Shown here one piece after another: positions 16,316-25,386 of a stretch of 64,000 nt of DNA. The first letter of the stretch is position 1. Each line of letters opens with the position of its first letter. Under the pieces are notes generated by a model. That model worked only from the letters and a program-made list of their open reading frames with translations, was not told where the DNA came from and searched no databases. The DNA is from Aquabacterium sp. OR-4 (GTDB lineage Bacteria; Pseudomonadota; Gammaproteobacteria; Burkholderiales; Burkholderiaceae_C). Location of the stretch: positions 124,001 through 188,000 of the forward strand of contig NZ_JAOCQD020000003.1 of assembly GCF_025290835.2 (NCBI RefSeq). Direction: 5' to 3'. Position numbers and translations under genes: made by a program.

Positions 16316-19216
16316 ATGACCGAACCCGCTTCGCCCGACCTGGCCCGCCTGCGCGAGCTCAATGCCCTGCTCGAGCAGGGTCTGGCGCTGGCGCCCGCCG
16401 AGCGCCAGGCCTGGTACGCGCAGCTGGCTGAGGCGCAGCGCGCCTGCCTGTCGCGCCACCACGCCTGGATCGACGCCGAGGCCCGCATCGAGACCGACAG
16501 CTTCCTGCAGGCGCCGCTGCCGCTGCTGGCCCAGGCGCTGGCCGAGCCCGCCAGCGCCGGCGCGGGCCTGCGCGCCGGCGATCAGGTCGGCCCCTATCTG
16601 CTGCTGGAAGAGCTGGGCCGCGGCGGCCATGCCTGGGTGTGGCGCGCCGCACGCGGCGACGCGGCGCCGGCGCGTGAGGTGGCGCTGAAGCTGCCCTTCC
16701 TGGGCTGGTCGCCGGCCATGCTGCAGCGCGCGCTGCGCGAGCGGGCCCTGCTGGCCAGCCTGGAGCATCCGCACATCGCGCGGCTGTACGAGGCCGGGCA
16801 GACCGAAGCCGGCCTGCCCTGGCTGGCCATGGAGCTGGTGCGCGGCCAGGCCATCGACCGCCATTGCCAGGCGCACGGCAGCACGCTGGCGCAGCGCCTG
16901 GCGCTGTTTGTGCAGGCGGCCGCCGCCGTGGCCCATGCCCACGCGCAGCTGGTGGTGCACCGCGACCTCAAGCCCGCCAACATCCTGGTGGACGAGGCGG
17001 GCCAGGTGCGGCTGCTCGACTTCGGCATGGCCAAGCTGATCGCACCCGACGCGGCCGACCCGGCCCACGCGGGCGATGGCTCGGCCGCCGGCACGGCCGA
17101 TGCCGCGCTCACCCGCCAGTGGGGTGCCGCCCTGACCCCCGAGTACGCCGCGCCGGAGCAGGCCCGTGGCCAGGCCGCGGGTGTGTCGGTGGACGTGTAT
17201 GCGCTGGGCGTGGTGCTGTTCGAGCTGCTGGCCGGCAAACGCCCGTACACGCTGAACTGGCAGCCGGGGCAGGATCTGGCCACCGCCATCCTGCAGGCCG
17301 AGGTGCCGCCGGCCAGCGTGGCCGCCCAGCGCGCCAGGCACGCGGGCCGGGCCGTGCCGGTGCCGCCGCGCCTGCTGCGCGGCGACCTGGACGCGGTGCT
17401 GGCCAAGGCCCTGGCCAAGGACCCCGCGCAGCGCTATGCCAGCGTGGACCTGCTGGTGGCCGACCTGCAGCGCAGCCTGGCCCACGAGCCGGTGCTGGCG
17501 CGGCCACCGGGCTGGCGCTACCGCCTGGGCCGCCAGCTGCGCCGCCATGTGCTGGGGGTGTCGGTGAGTGCCGCGGTGCTGCTGCTCAGCCTGCTGGGAG
17601 GCGGCTTGTCGGCCTGGCAGTGGCAGCGCGCCGAGGCGCAGCGGCAGCAGGCGCTGGCGCTGCTGGCGCGCGGCGAGGCCTCGCACGAGTTCATGAACAC
17701 GGTGCTGATGGACAGCGTGGACCGCGACCATCCGGTCACGCTGAACCAGCTGTTCGAGGCCAGTACGCGCTATGTTGAACACCAGCCCGACCCGCTGCTG
17801 CAGGCCACCGGTGCCTTTGCGCTGGCCACCTGGCACCTCAACGCGGGCCGCCCGCCGCAGGCGCTGGCGATTCTGGACGCCGCGTTGGCCGCACCGTTGA
17901 CCGGCCCGCGCGCCATGGTGCAGCGCCAGCTGCACTGCCTGCGTGCCAACGCGCTGGACCTGAGCGGCCAGCCGGCGGCGGCCGACCAGGCGCTGCAGCT
18001 GGGCCTGGCCCCGGGCGCGCAAGACCCCGACGTGCGCTCACACTGCCTGTTGATGCAGGCCTATGTGGACAGCCGCCGTGGCCGGGCGCCGGCCGTGGTG
18101 CTGCGCAGCGTGGTCGCGGCCATTGCCGTGCTCGACGAGGCCGGCCTGCCCTTCTGGCGCCGGCGTGCGCTGCTGCAGGGCGAGCTGGCGCACCAGTGGG
18201 GGCTGCAGAAGGCCTTTGCGCCGGCCGATGCGGCCTTCCATGAGGCGCTGGGCCTGATGCGCCGCATGGGCCGCGGCGAGACCGGCAGTGCCGCCACGCT
18301 GATCAGCAACCACGGTGCGCTGTATGCCGTGTTCGGCATGCATCGCCAGGGCCTGGCCTTGCGCGAGCAGGCCCTGGCGCTGCTGCAGCAGCGCACACCG
18401 GGTGGCCCGGTGCCGCCGACGCTGCAGATCAACCTGGGCGGGCACCACCAGGCCATCGGCCGGGCCGCCGAGGCGGCGGCGCTGTTCGGCCCGCTGGCCG
18501 ACAAGCCGGAGCTGCCGGCCGTGCTGCGCAGGGCCGCGCAGACCGGGCTGGCCATGTGCCGCATCGACCAGGGTGCGCTGGACGAGGCCGAGCGCCTGCT
18601 GCAACAGGCTGCGGCCGGCGCTGCCGACACGCTGCCGCAACTGACGCTGAGCGTGTCACGCGCCTGGCAGCTGGCCCGGCTGCGCCTGTGGCTGGCACGC
18701 CAGGACTGGCCGGCGGCCGAAGCCGCCAGCGCGCAGCTGCTGGCGCGGCGGCCGCCATCGATGCGGCAGGCACAGGCGGCCCAGCCCGCACAGCCCGCAC
18801 AGCCCGCACCGACTGCACCGACTGCACCGACTGCACAGCCCGCAACGACTGCACAGCCGCCATCGCTGGAGGCCGTGCCCGACGGTTTCTGGCTCGAACT
18901 GATGCGCCTGCGGGCCGAGGCGCTGGGCCCGCAGGGCCGGGCGGCCGAGGCCGAACAGCAGTTGCGTGAGGGCCTGGCCCTGGCGCGCCAGGCCTATGCC
19001 GCCACGCCGGCCAGTGCGCATGAAGGCTGGCTGTGGCAAAGCCTGGGCCAGCGCCTGGCCAGCGACGGCCGCCAGGGCGAGGCAGCGCAGGCCCAGCGCC
19101 GCGCGCTGGCCCTGCTGGCCGAGGCCCTGGGCCCCGACAGCCCGCACACCCAGCGCAGCGCCCGCGCGCTGCAGGCCTTGCCGGCGCTGCCGGCCTCGGC
19201 CCTGGCAGCGCGCTGA
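16316..19216 (+). CDS. Ser/Thr protein kinase with C-terminal TPR region
   Basis: A 966-residue membrane kinase paralogous to the one at 11640. Motifs: Gly loop GRGGHAWVW (101-109), Lys 125 in VALKLP, HRDLKPAN (215-222), DFG (235-237), TPEYAAPEQ. A transmembrane segment (VLGVSVSAAVLLLSLLGGGL) follows the kinase domain, then about 500 residues of TPR-like helices. Near the C-terminus a Gln-Pro-Ala/Pro-Thr-Ala tract interrupts the repeats. The Gly loop has His where the first kinase has Met, but all catalytic residues are kept. It lies downstream of the ECF sigma gene and may be controlled by it. Confidence 0.92.
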   Translation: MTEPASPDLARLRELNALLEQGLALAPAERQAWYAQLAEAQRACLSRHHAWIDAEARIETDSFLQAPLPLLAQALAEPASAGAGLRAGDQVGPYLLLEELGRGGHAWVWRAARGDAAPAREVALKLPFLGWSPAMLQRALRERALLASLEHPHIARLYEAGQTEAGLPWLAMELVRGQAIDRHCQAHGSTLAQRLALFVQAAAAVAHAHAQLVVHRDLKPANILVDEAGQVRLLDFGMAKLIAPDAADPAHAGDGSAAGTADAALTRQWGAALTPEYAAPEQARGQAAGVSVDVYALGVVLFELLAGKRPYTLNWQPGQDLATAILQAEVPPASVAAQRARHAGRAVPVPPRLLRGDLDAVLAKALAKDPAQRYASVDLLVADLQRSLAHEPVLARPPGWRYRLGRQLRRHVLGVSVSAAVLLLSLLGGGLSAWQWQRAEAQRQQALALLARGEASHEFMNTVLMDSVDRDHPVTLNQLFEASTRYVEHQPDPLLQATGAFALATWHLNAGRPPQALAILDAALAAPLTGPRAMVQRQLHCLRANALDLSGQPAAADQALQLGLAPGAQDPDVRSHCLLMQAYVDSRRGRAPAVVLRSVVAAIAVLDEAGLPFWRRRALLQGELAHQWGLQKAFAPADAAFHEALGLMRRMGRGETGSAATLISNHGALYAVFGMHRQGLALREQALALLQQRTPGGPVPPTLQINLGGHHQAIGRAAEAAALFGPLADKPELPAVLRRAAQTGLAMCRIDQGALDEAERLLQQAAAGAADTLPQLTLSVSRAWQLARLRLWLARQDWPAAEAASAQLLARRPPSMRQAQAAQPAQPAQPAPTAPTAPTAQPATTAQPPSLEAVPDGFWLELMRLRAEALGPQGRAAEAEQQLREGLALARQAYAATPASAHEGWLWQSLGQRLASDGRQGEAAQAQRRALALLAEALGPDSPHTQRSARALQALPALPASALAAR
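18782..18862 (+). repeat. 9-bp repeat inside kinase 2
   Basis: Nine units of 9 bp (CAGCCCGCA and CCGACTGCA variants) encode a Gln-Pro-Ala/Pro-Thr-Ala linker within the TPR region of the kinase. Confidence 0.85.
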
Positions 19217-19249
19217 GCGGCCGCCGCGGCCGGCGCTGCACCCGGCCCC

Positions 19250-19642
19250 TCAGCCACAGGTGCTGCCGCTGGATCTGGCGCTGCACCCGGTCGACCTGGC
19301 CCAGCGGCTGCAAGGGCTGCAGGGGCTGCAAGGGCTGCAGGGGTTGCGGGCGCTGCGGGCGCTGCTGCAGCGACTGCTCGCGTGGCCGCTGCTGCGCTGC
19401 CTGCTGTTGCGACACCACCCAGCCGTCGCGGCGGTCAACCAGCGACACCGCCGGCACCTGGCCGCCATCGGCCGCAAAGGCCACGCTCAGGTTGTACAGG
19501 TCGTAAAGGTCGCACAGGTCGCACAGGTCGTAGAGGTCGTAGAGGTCGTACAGGGCGGCGTGGCCATGGCGCAGCGGCGGCCAGGGGGCCGGATGGCCGG
19601 ACAGCAGGGCCGGGTCGACCGCGCCTCGGGCAGGGTGCTCAT
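19250..19642 (-). pseudogene. Frame-disrupted ORF with 9-bp repeats, function unknown
   Basis: An ATG at 19642 overlaps the stop of the upstream gene as ATGA, the usual sign of coupling, and a stop in the same frame lies at 19250. Between them, however, the coding-like sequence (high G/C in third positions) is in the next frame: it reads ALYDLYDLYDLC, then SVAFAADGGQVPAVSLVDR, GWVVSQQQ and a Gln/Pro-rich tail. So a shift near the start and another near the end separate the plausible start and stop from the plausible body. Either the gene is decayed, or there are sequence errors. I do not recognise the protein. Confidence 0.35.
19489..19551 (-). repeat. 9-bp tandem repeat, seven copies
   Basis: Seven units of the AGGTCGTAG type. 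On the minus strand in the coding-like frame they give Tyr/Cys-Asp-Leu repeats. A second 9-bp array (GGGCTGCAG type, about 19304-19357) encodes Gln-Pro-Leu repeats further on in the same ORF. Confidence 0.9.
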
Positions 19643-20187
19643 TCGCCGCTGTGTCCGTTGTCGGGGGCGCCGGCCTGCGCCTGGCGGGCCATCTGCTGCC
19701 AGCGCCGGTGTTCGGCCGGCGTGGTGCCCCAATCCTGGCCGTACAGGCGGTGGCCGTGGTCCAGCATGAACAGCGCAATGCGCGCGGCCTCGGCATCGCC
19801 CGCCTGGGCCAGCCCGGCAAAGCGCCCGAAGGCCGCCGCATGCTGGCCGGCCTGGAAGGCCTGGGTCGCGGCCAGCCAGTCGGCACTGCCTTCGTCGGCG
19901 GCGCTGCCGTGCCGCGCCGCGTCGGGCGGCGGGCTGCCGGGCCTGGCCGTGGTGGCCGTGATGGGCGTGATGGGCGCCTGGCCCGGGCTGGCGGGCACGG
20001 TGTGGCCGGTGGCGGCTTGCCGCGCACCGGGCACTGGCAGTGGCGCGGGCATGGCCAGCAGGGCACCGCCCAGCAGGCCGGCGCCCAGCACGCCGGCGCA
20101 CAGCAGTGGTGGCAGCTGCAGCCGGCCCGGCCAGGGCAGGGGGGCGGCGGCGGGGCGTGCGGGCTGGCGGGGGAGGGGGTGGTTCAT
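19639..20187 (-). CDS. Small membrane-anchored protein with TPR/Sel1-like C-terminus
   Basis: A 182-residue protein. One transmembrane segment lies at about residues 26-46 (PPLLCAGVLGAGLLGGALLAM), followed by a Pro/Thr linker and a helical pair, DWLAATQAFQAGQHAAAFGR and LAQAGDAEAARIALFML, that resembles Sel1/TPR helices. It ends in a conserved-looking LYGQDW...RRWQQMARQAQ. The start ATG at 20187 gives the N-in single-span topology. The next ORF overlaps its stop. Role unknown; a scaffold at the inner membrane is a guess. Confidence 0.6.
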   Translation of the reverse strand: MNHPLPRQPARPAAAPLPWPGRLQLPPLLCAGVLGAGLLGGALLAMPAPLPVPGARQAATGHTVPASPGQAPITPITATTARPGSPPPDAARHGSAADEGSADWLAATQAFQAGQHAAAFGRFAGLAQAGDAEAARIALFMLDHGHRLYGQDWGTTPAEHRRWQQMARQAQAGAPDNGHSGE

Positions 20188-20393
20188 GGCGGCTCCGGGA
20201 TCGGGTGATGGCGGTGGTGGGCGTGATGGCGGTGATGGGGGGGTGCCCTGGTTCCACGGCCTGGGTGCCAGGGGCCGGACAGGCCGCTGACGCGGCACGG
20301 CGGCCCGTCCCCCCGCCTGTGGACGCAGGTGCCGCCGCGTGCCGGCCTGCGCGGACGCCTGCGCCGGATGCAGCCCGCACCGGCCGCCCACCT

Positions 20394-21287
20394 TCAGGCC
20401 GCGGCGGCCACCGCAGCCAAAGGGCTCGGCTGGGCCGGCCGGGCGAGCTGGCGGCGCAGCTCGGGCAGGGCCTGCTGCATGGCCTGGGCGCCGGCCTCCA
20501 CCATGGCCGGCAGGGCGCTGGTCTGCCACAGGCCCACGGGGCCTTGCAGCGCCAGCTGCAGCTGCAGGATCGGCGGGCCGTTGCGGCGCGCGGCATCCAG
20601 CCGGGCGGCCATCAGGTTGTTGATCATGGTGGTGCTGATGCGCGTGACCAGGCGCGCCGGATGGTTGACGCGGCGCGGCAGCCGGCCCTCGAAGCCGAGC
20701 GCCAGCACCAGGTCGGCATCGGCCGCGGCCGACACCGGCAGCGGGTCGGACAGCACACCGTCGAGCAGCAGGCGCGGGCCCACCTGCACCGGTGGAAACA
20801 CCATCGGCACCGCCATGCTGGCCTGGATGGCCTGGGCCAGCGGGCCGCTGCCCAGCACCACGGCCTGGCCGCTGGCGGCGTCGGTGGCGGTCACGCGCAG
20901 CGCCAGCGGCAGGGTCTCGATGTGCTGGCGGCCGAAGGCCTCGTCCAGGCGCTGGCGGATCAGCGTGGCCTTGCGCAGCGCGAAGTGCGGGCCGAAGTGC
21001 AGCAGCCGCGGCAGCGCCAGCTCGAGCCAGGCGCGCCAGCGGCGCTGCTGGGTGAGCTCTTGCGACCAGGCGCTGGTGACCATGTGCGTGGCCTCGGCCA
21101 CCGACACGCCCAGCGCGAGCACGCCGGCGATCAGCGCACCCGAACTGCAGCCCACCAGCAGCTGCGGCGCCAGGCCCTCGCGCTGCAGCACCCGCATCAC
21201 GCCGATGGCCGAGGCGCTGCGCACGCCGCCGCTGCCGATCACCAAGGCGATGCGCGGGGCCTTGTGCTTCAGTTCGAGGGATTTCAT
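20394..21287 (-). CDS. Patatin-like phospholipase
   Basis: A 297-residue protein with the complete patatin set: oxyanion-hole loop GSGGVRSAS (18-26), nucleophile elbow GCSSG with Ser 48, and the dyad Asp in LLDGVLSDP (Asp 176). It belongs to the RssA/NTE-like bacterial patatins that hydrolyse acyl chains from phospholipids. There is no signal peptide, so it acts inside or is exported by another route. It is divergent from the diiron-protein gene at 21488, and the 200-bp gap between should hold both promoters. The spacer 20188-20393 has only a GGTGATGGC-rich simple tract. Confidence 0.9.
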   Translation of the reverse strand: MKSLELKHKAPRIALVIGSGGVRSASAIGVMRVLQREGLAPQLLVGCSSGALIAGVLALGVSVAEATHMVTSAWSQELTQQRRWRAWLELALPRLLHFGPHFALRKATLIRQRLDEAFGRQHIETLPLALRVTATDAASGQAVVLGSGPLAQAIQASMAVPMVFPPVQVGPRLLLDGVLSDPLPVSAAADADLVLALGFEGRLPRRVNHPARLVTRISTTMINNLMAARLDAARRNGPPILQLQLALQGPVGLWQTSALPAMVEAGAQAMQQALPELRRQLARPAQPSPLAAVAAAA

Positions 21288-21487
21288 GGTCGATCTCCTG
21301 GGGTGCGGGGTTGAAGGGTGGATCCGGTTCCACGCAGCCGCGGCGGCGATCCGGACAGGCGCCGGCGGGGCCGGGCCCCCCCAGGTGCGTGGTGCTCATC
21401 GATGCGGATGACGCCGGGGCGCGGCGCTGTCCGGCGCGGCGCGGGCAGGCCGTGGAACAGGGCATCACACCCCCCAGGAGCGACGCC

Positions 21488-22552
21488 ATGACCCCCTTGT
21501 TCGACACCGCGCTGCACGGCGCCGATCTGGTGCAGGCCGATCTGGTGCATGCCGATCTCGCGCAGGCCGATCTGCTGCACGACGCGCTGGGCCGCGAACC
21601 CGGGCACGCTGCCGACGACGATGCCGACCCGCTGGCCGCCGAGCAGGCGCGTTATGCGCGCTGCATCGCCATGTCGCAGCGCGTGCGCTGGGACATCGAC
21701 GAGGACGTGCTGCGTGGCCGCCAGTTCGACCTGGCGCACAAGTTCCTGCCCGATGCGCTGTCGCAGGTGCAGCGGCTGGACGGGCTGTCGGCCGACGAGC
21801 AGCGCCTGCTCAGCCAGATCCAGGGCCGCACCTACGCCAACATGTTCGGCCTGGTCGAGCGCTTCATCGGCGCCAAGATGCTCGAGCTCAGCCGCAGCCA
21901 CTGGTTTGCCGACCAGGTGGCGCTGCAGGCGCTGGTGCGTTTTGCCGACGAGGAGCTCAAGCACCAGGCGCTGTTTCGCCGGGTCGACGAGATGATGGCG
22001 CAGGCCATGCCGCCGGGCTACCACTTCACGGCGCGGCCCGACGAGGTGGCGATGGCGGTGATGCAGGCGCCCGACTGGTCGGTGCTGGCGCTCACCTGCC
22101 ACATCGAGCTGTTCACGCAGGTGCACTACCGCCAGAGCATCGGCACCCAGCCCGGGCTGTCGCCGATCTTCCGCGACATCTTCCTGTACCACTGGCGCGA
22201 GGAGTCGCAGCACGCCATCCTGGACGAGCTGGAGTGGCGCCGCGTGCACCGCACGCTGGACACCATCGGCCGCGACCAGGGCGTGGACGGCCTGATCGTG
22301 CTGGTGGCCGCGGTGGACGGCATCGTGCAGACCCAGGCGCAGGCCGACGCGGCGTGCTTCGAGCAGTGGATCGCGCGCCGCCTGCCCGAGCGCGAGCGCC
22401 AGCGCCTGCGCACCGTGCTGCTGCAGGCCTACCGCTGGCAGTACATCGGCTCGGGCGTGCGCGATGCGCGTTTTGCCGCGCTGCTGGAAGCCCTCACCAC
22501 GCCGGTCCAGCGCCAGCGGCTGCAGCGGGCGCTGGCGCCGCTGATGGACTGA
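21488..22552 (+). CDS. Ferritin-like diiron protein with N-terminal pentapeptide repeats
   Basis: A 354-residue protein with AGGAG before its ATG. Residues 11-30 are four pentapeptide-like units (ADLVQ, ADLVH, ADLAQ, ADLLH) coded by 15-bp direct repeats at 21521-21580. The rest shows the ferritin-like diiron ligand order: Glu 124 (VERF), ExxH at 156-159 (EELKH), Glu 207 (HIELF) and ExxH at 239-242 (EESQH). That pattern fits oxygen-activating carboxylate-bridged enzymes, perhaps AurF-like N-oxygenases, but the substrate is unknown. The GNAT gene starts three bases after the stop. Confidence 0.75.
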   Translation: MTPLFDTALHGADLVQADLVHADLAQADLLHDALGREPGHAADDDADPLAAEQARYARCIAMSQRVRWDIDEDVLRGRQFDLAHKFLPDALSQVQRLDGLSADEQRLLSQIQGRTYANMFGLVERFIGAKMLELSRSHWFADQVALQALVRFADEELKHQALFRRVDEMMAQAMPPGYHFTARPDEVAMAVMQAPDWSVLALTCHIELFTQVHYRQSIGTQPGLSPIFRDIFLYHWREESQHAILDELEWRRVHRTLDTIGRDQGVDGLIVLVAAVDGIVQTQAQADAACFEQWIARRLPERERQRLRTVLLQAYRWQYIGSGVRDARFAALLEALTTPVQRQRLQRALAPLMD

Positions 22553-22555
22553 GCC

Positions 22556-23278
22556 ATGGCCCGCACCTTTGTCGTTGAAACCCTGGTCGCGGCCGATGCC
22601 GCGCGCGTGGCCACGCTGTGGCAGGCGCAGGACCCGGCCTCACGCGCACGGCGCTTTCATGGCGCGGTGGATGCCGCCAGCGCGGCGCAGCGCTGGCGCC
22701 TGGCGCTGCAGGCCGGCGCACTGCAGGCCTGGGGCGTGGCCCATCCCGACCAGCCGGGCCGCTTGCTGGCCGAGGCCTGCGCCGCACCGGCGCACGACGC
22801 ACCCGGCTGGGAGCTGGCGCTGCTGGTCGACCGCCACTGGCGCCGCCACGGCCTGGGCCGCCAGCTGCTGGCCAGCGTGCTGGCCGCCGCCACCGCCGCC
22901 GGCGTGGCCGGCGTGCAGGCCCTGGTGCAGGCCGACAACCTGGCCATGCAGGCGCTGGCGCTGAGCCTGGGCGCGGTGGATGGCGAAACCTGGCCGCCGG
23001 CCGGCGCGCCGACGGATGCGCTGGCCGGTTCACTGGCCGGGGCGCTGGCCGCGCTGGAGCGCGAGCTGGGTGGCCGGGTGGCCGGTGCCGGCAGCGTGGC
23101 GGCCGGCGGCACCGCCGCTGCGGCCTGCAGCCTGTGCTGGCCCGCGCCGCGGCCGGTGGCGCCGCCGGTGCGCAGGCTGTCGGGCTGGCCGGGAGCGGTC
23201 GGGGTGGCCGGTATGGCCGGTGCGGCCGGTGCGGCCGGCCGCGCCTGGTGGCAGCGCTGGGCGGCGCGGCTGCGCTGA
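22556..23278 (+). CDS. GNAT-family N-acetyltransferase
   Basis: A 240-residue protein. The first 150 residues form a GNAT domain: a central WELALLVDRHWRRHGLGRQLL gives the strand and the acetyl-CoA pyrophosphate loop (RHGLGR), followed by a helix and the NLAMQALALSLGA motif typical of the last part of the fold. The C-terminal 80 residues are Ala/Gly/Pro-rich with Gly-Met-Ala-Gly-Ala repeats and probably disordered. It is the second gene of the pair with the diiron protein. The acceptor is unknown. Confidence 0.8.
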   Translation: MARTFVVETLVAADAARVATLWQAQDPASRARRFHGAVDAASAAQRWRLALQAGALQAWGVAHPDQPGRLLAEACAAPAHDAPGWELALLVDRHWRRHGLGRQLLASVLAAATAAGVAGVQALVQADNLAMQALALSLGAVDGETWPPAGAPTDALAGSLAGALAALERELGGRVAGAGSVAAGGTAAAACSLCWPAPRPVAPPVRRLSGWPGAVGVAGMAGAAGAAGRAWWQRWAARLR

Positions 23279-23322
23279 GCCGCGGTGCCGCGGGCCTGGC
23301 GGGCCGCCGTCCGGGCGATGGC

Positions 23323-25146
23323 TCAGAACAGCGTGGCGCTCAGGCAGTCCACCTCCACCCGGCCGCGGCCGGCCTGCTTGCCACGGTACATGGCCAGGTC
23401 GGCGCGGCGCAGCAGCTTGTCGGGTGCGGTGGCGTGCTCGGCAAAGGCGCAGCCGGCGGTCAGGCTCAGTGCCAGGCCGCTGTGCTCGGGCAGCAGCGGC
23501 GCCTGCAGGGCCTGCAGCAGCTTCTGGCCCAGCTCCTGCGCCTGCACGCTGTGCTGCAGGCCCTCGGCCACCAGCACAAATTCGTCGCCACCCAGGCGGG
23601 CCAGCACATCGTGCTGGCGGATGTGCTGGCGCAGGCGGTCGGCCATGGCGCGCAGCAGGCGGTCGCCCATGGCATGGCCGTGGGTGTCGTTGATGGCCTT
23701 GAAGCCGTCCAGGTCGATCATGTAGAGCGCCAGGCCGTGGCCGGCCTGGGCGCGCGCCAGCATCGGCGGCAGCAGCGCCTCGAGCCCGCGCCGGTTGGGC
23801 AGGCCGGTGAGCACATCGGTCTCGGCCAGGTTGCGCAGGTGGGCGGCCTGGCCGGCCTGCAGCGCCACCTGCTGCTCGGCGCGGGCCAGGCGCTGGCGCT
23901 GGCGCAGCACCAGCACCTGCAGGAACAGCAGCAGGTCGAACACCGCCGCCAGCTGGAACGCGTGCAGCGTCCACGGCGTGGCCGGCAGCCGGCCATAGGA
24001 CACCGCCATCAGCGTGAAGATGCCCAGGTAGTAGCCCAGCCAGGCCAGCAGCAGGTAGGCGCCGGTGGCGTCGCGCTGGCGCAGCAGGGCCCAGGCGCGC
24101 GACAGGCCCAGCAGCGCCGGCATCATGCCCACCGTGCCGGCCACGGCGCTGAGGCCGGCCACGCCGATCAGGTCGGTGGCAAACAGCAGGGCGGTGGCCA
24201 GCATCACCAGCGCGCCGGCGCGCATGGTGGTGCTGAAGCCGCGCCAGCCGGGCTGGTGGCGCAGCACCGCCTCGTTGTAGAGAAAGCTGGCGCACTGCGC
24301 CAGCAGCGCCGCCAGGCCGGCGCCGTGGCGCAGCGCCCAGTCATGGCCCGGCCACAGAAACTGCGCCGCCAGGCCGAACTGGGCCAGCGACACGGTCATC
24401 GAGCTGGCCACCAGAAAGGCGTAGCGCAGACTCAGCCGGTCGCGGTGCCACCAGGCCTGGCCCAGGCTGTAGGCCAGCAGCGCCAGGCTCAGGCCGGTGA
24501 GCAGGGCCTGCAGCGATTGCGCGGCCAGCGTGCGGTCGATGTAGGGCCCGGGCCGGCTCAGGCGCAGCGGCAGGATCAGCGGGCTCTCGGACTGCGCGCG
24601 CAGCAGCAGCTGGTAGCTGCGGCCGGGCTGCAGCTCGAGCTGGGCGGTGGGCACGCGGCCATGCTGGCGTTCGAGCGAGCCCAGGCGGGCCTGCAGCAGC
24701 AGCTGGCCGGCGTCGTCCAGCAGGTAGAAGGCCAGGTGCTGCACCGAGGGCTGCTCGGATTCGAGCACCCACTGCCCACCACCGCCGGGCGGTACCTGCA
24801 GCGCCACCATCAGCCAGGCGGCGCCGCGCTGCAGGCCCAGCGTGCCGCTGGCCATGGGTGGCGGCACGAACATCGCGCCGCCGTCGCGCACGGCGTCGAG
24901 GTCGAGCTGGCCGCTGGGGTCGTGCAGCCAGCGCACGGCCGGCCACAGGCTCAGGCTGCCGCTGGGCTGGGGCAGCAGTTGCAGCGGCGGCTGCTGCGCC
25001 GGCGCGCCGGCGGCCGCCGGCGCAAGCAGGGCCCACAGCAGCGGCCAGCCACAGCACCAGGTCAGCCACCAAGCCCAGCCACTGCGCTGGCGCGGCCCGC
25101 GCGCTGCCGCGACGGGGCGCTGCGCCCCCCCCAACCTGCTGCCCAT
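23323..25146 (-). CDS. 7TMR-DISM diguanylate cyclase (GGDEF)
   Basis: About 607 residues. After a signal-like hydrophobic start comes a 7TMR-DISMED2-like sensory region (SLSLWPAVRWLHDPSGQLDL through a QLELQPGRSYQLLLR strand), seven membrane helices (from LQALLTGLSLALLAYSLG to AFQLAAVFDLLLFLQVL), and a GGDEF domain. The catalytic site is intact (RLGGDEFVLV), preceded by DVLTGLPNRR and MIDLDGFKAINDTHGH, so it should make cyclic di-GMP. I saw no RxxD inhibitory site with confidence. The start is uncertain: I took the ATG at 25146; one at 25248 is also in frame. Confidence 0.88.
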   Translation of the reverse strand: MGSRLGGAQRPVAAARGPRQRSGWAWWLTWCCGWPLLWALLAPAAAGAPAQQPPLQLLPQPSGSLSLWPAVRWLHDPSGQLDLDAVRDGGAMFVPPPMASGTLGLQRGAAWLMVALQVPPGGGGQWVLESEQPSVQHLAFYLLDDAGQLLLQARLGSLERQHGRVPTAQLELQPGRSYQLLLRAQSESPLILPLRLSRPGPYIDRTLAAQSLQALLTGLSLALLAYSLGQAWWHRDRLSLRYAFLVASSMTVSLAQFGLAAQFLWPGHDWALRHGAGLAALLAQCASFLYNEAVLRHQPGWRGFSTTMRAGALVMLATALLFATDLIGVAGLSAVAGTVGMMPALLGLSRAWALLRQRDATGAYLLLAWLGYYLGIFTLMAVSYGRLPATPWTLHAFQLAAVFDLLLFLQVLVLRQRQRLARAEQQVALQAGQAAHLRNLAETDVLTGLPNRRGLEALLPPMLARAQAGHGLALYMIDLDGFKAINDTHGHAMGDRLLRAMADRLRQHIRQHDVLARLGGDEFVLVAEGLQHSVQAQELGQKLLQALQAPLLPEHSGLALSLTAGCAFAEHATAPDKLLRRADLAMYRGKQAGRGRVEVDCLSATLF

Positions 25147-25386
25147 CCAGATCTGCCCTTGTCCTGTCGATGCTTGTTCTGGCCCGTGCGGTTTGGCCCC
25201 GCCACAGGCGTGCCACGCGGCGGCGGCACGGCGCCAAGGGTAGTGCATGGTGTGCCTGCAGATGCTGACAACCCCAGGCCTGGCGCGCCGTTTGCCGGGC
25301 GGCCGCAGGGTTTCACCCAGGCCGGCCACCCCGGGGCGCCGGGTGCCGCCGGGGTGCGGCAGGCCGGCCTGCCGCCGGCCCCCGGC

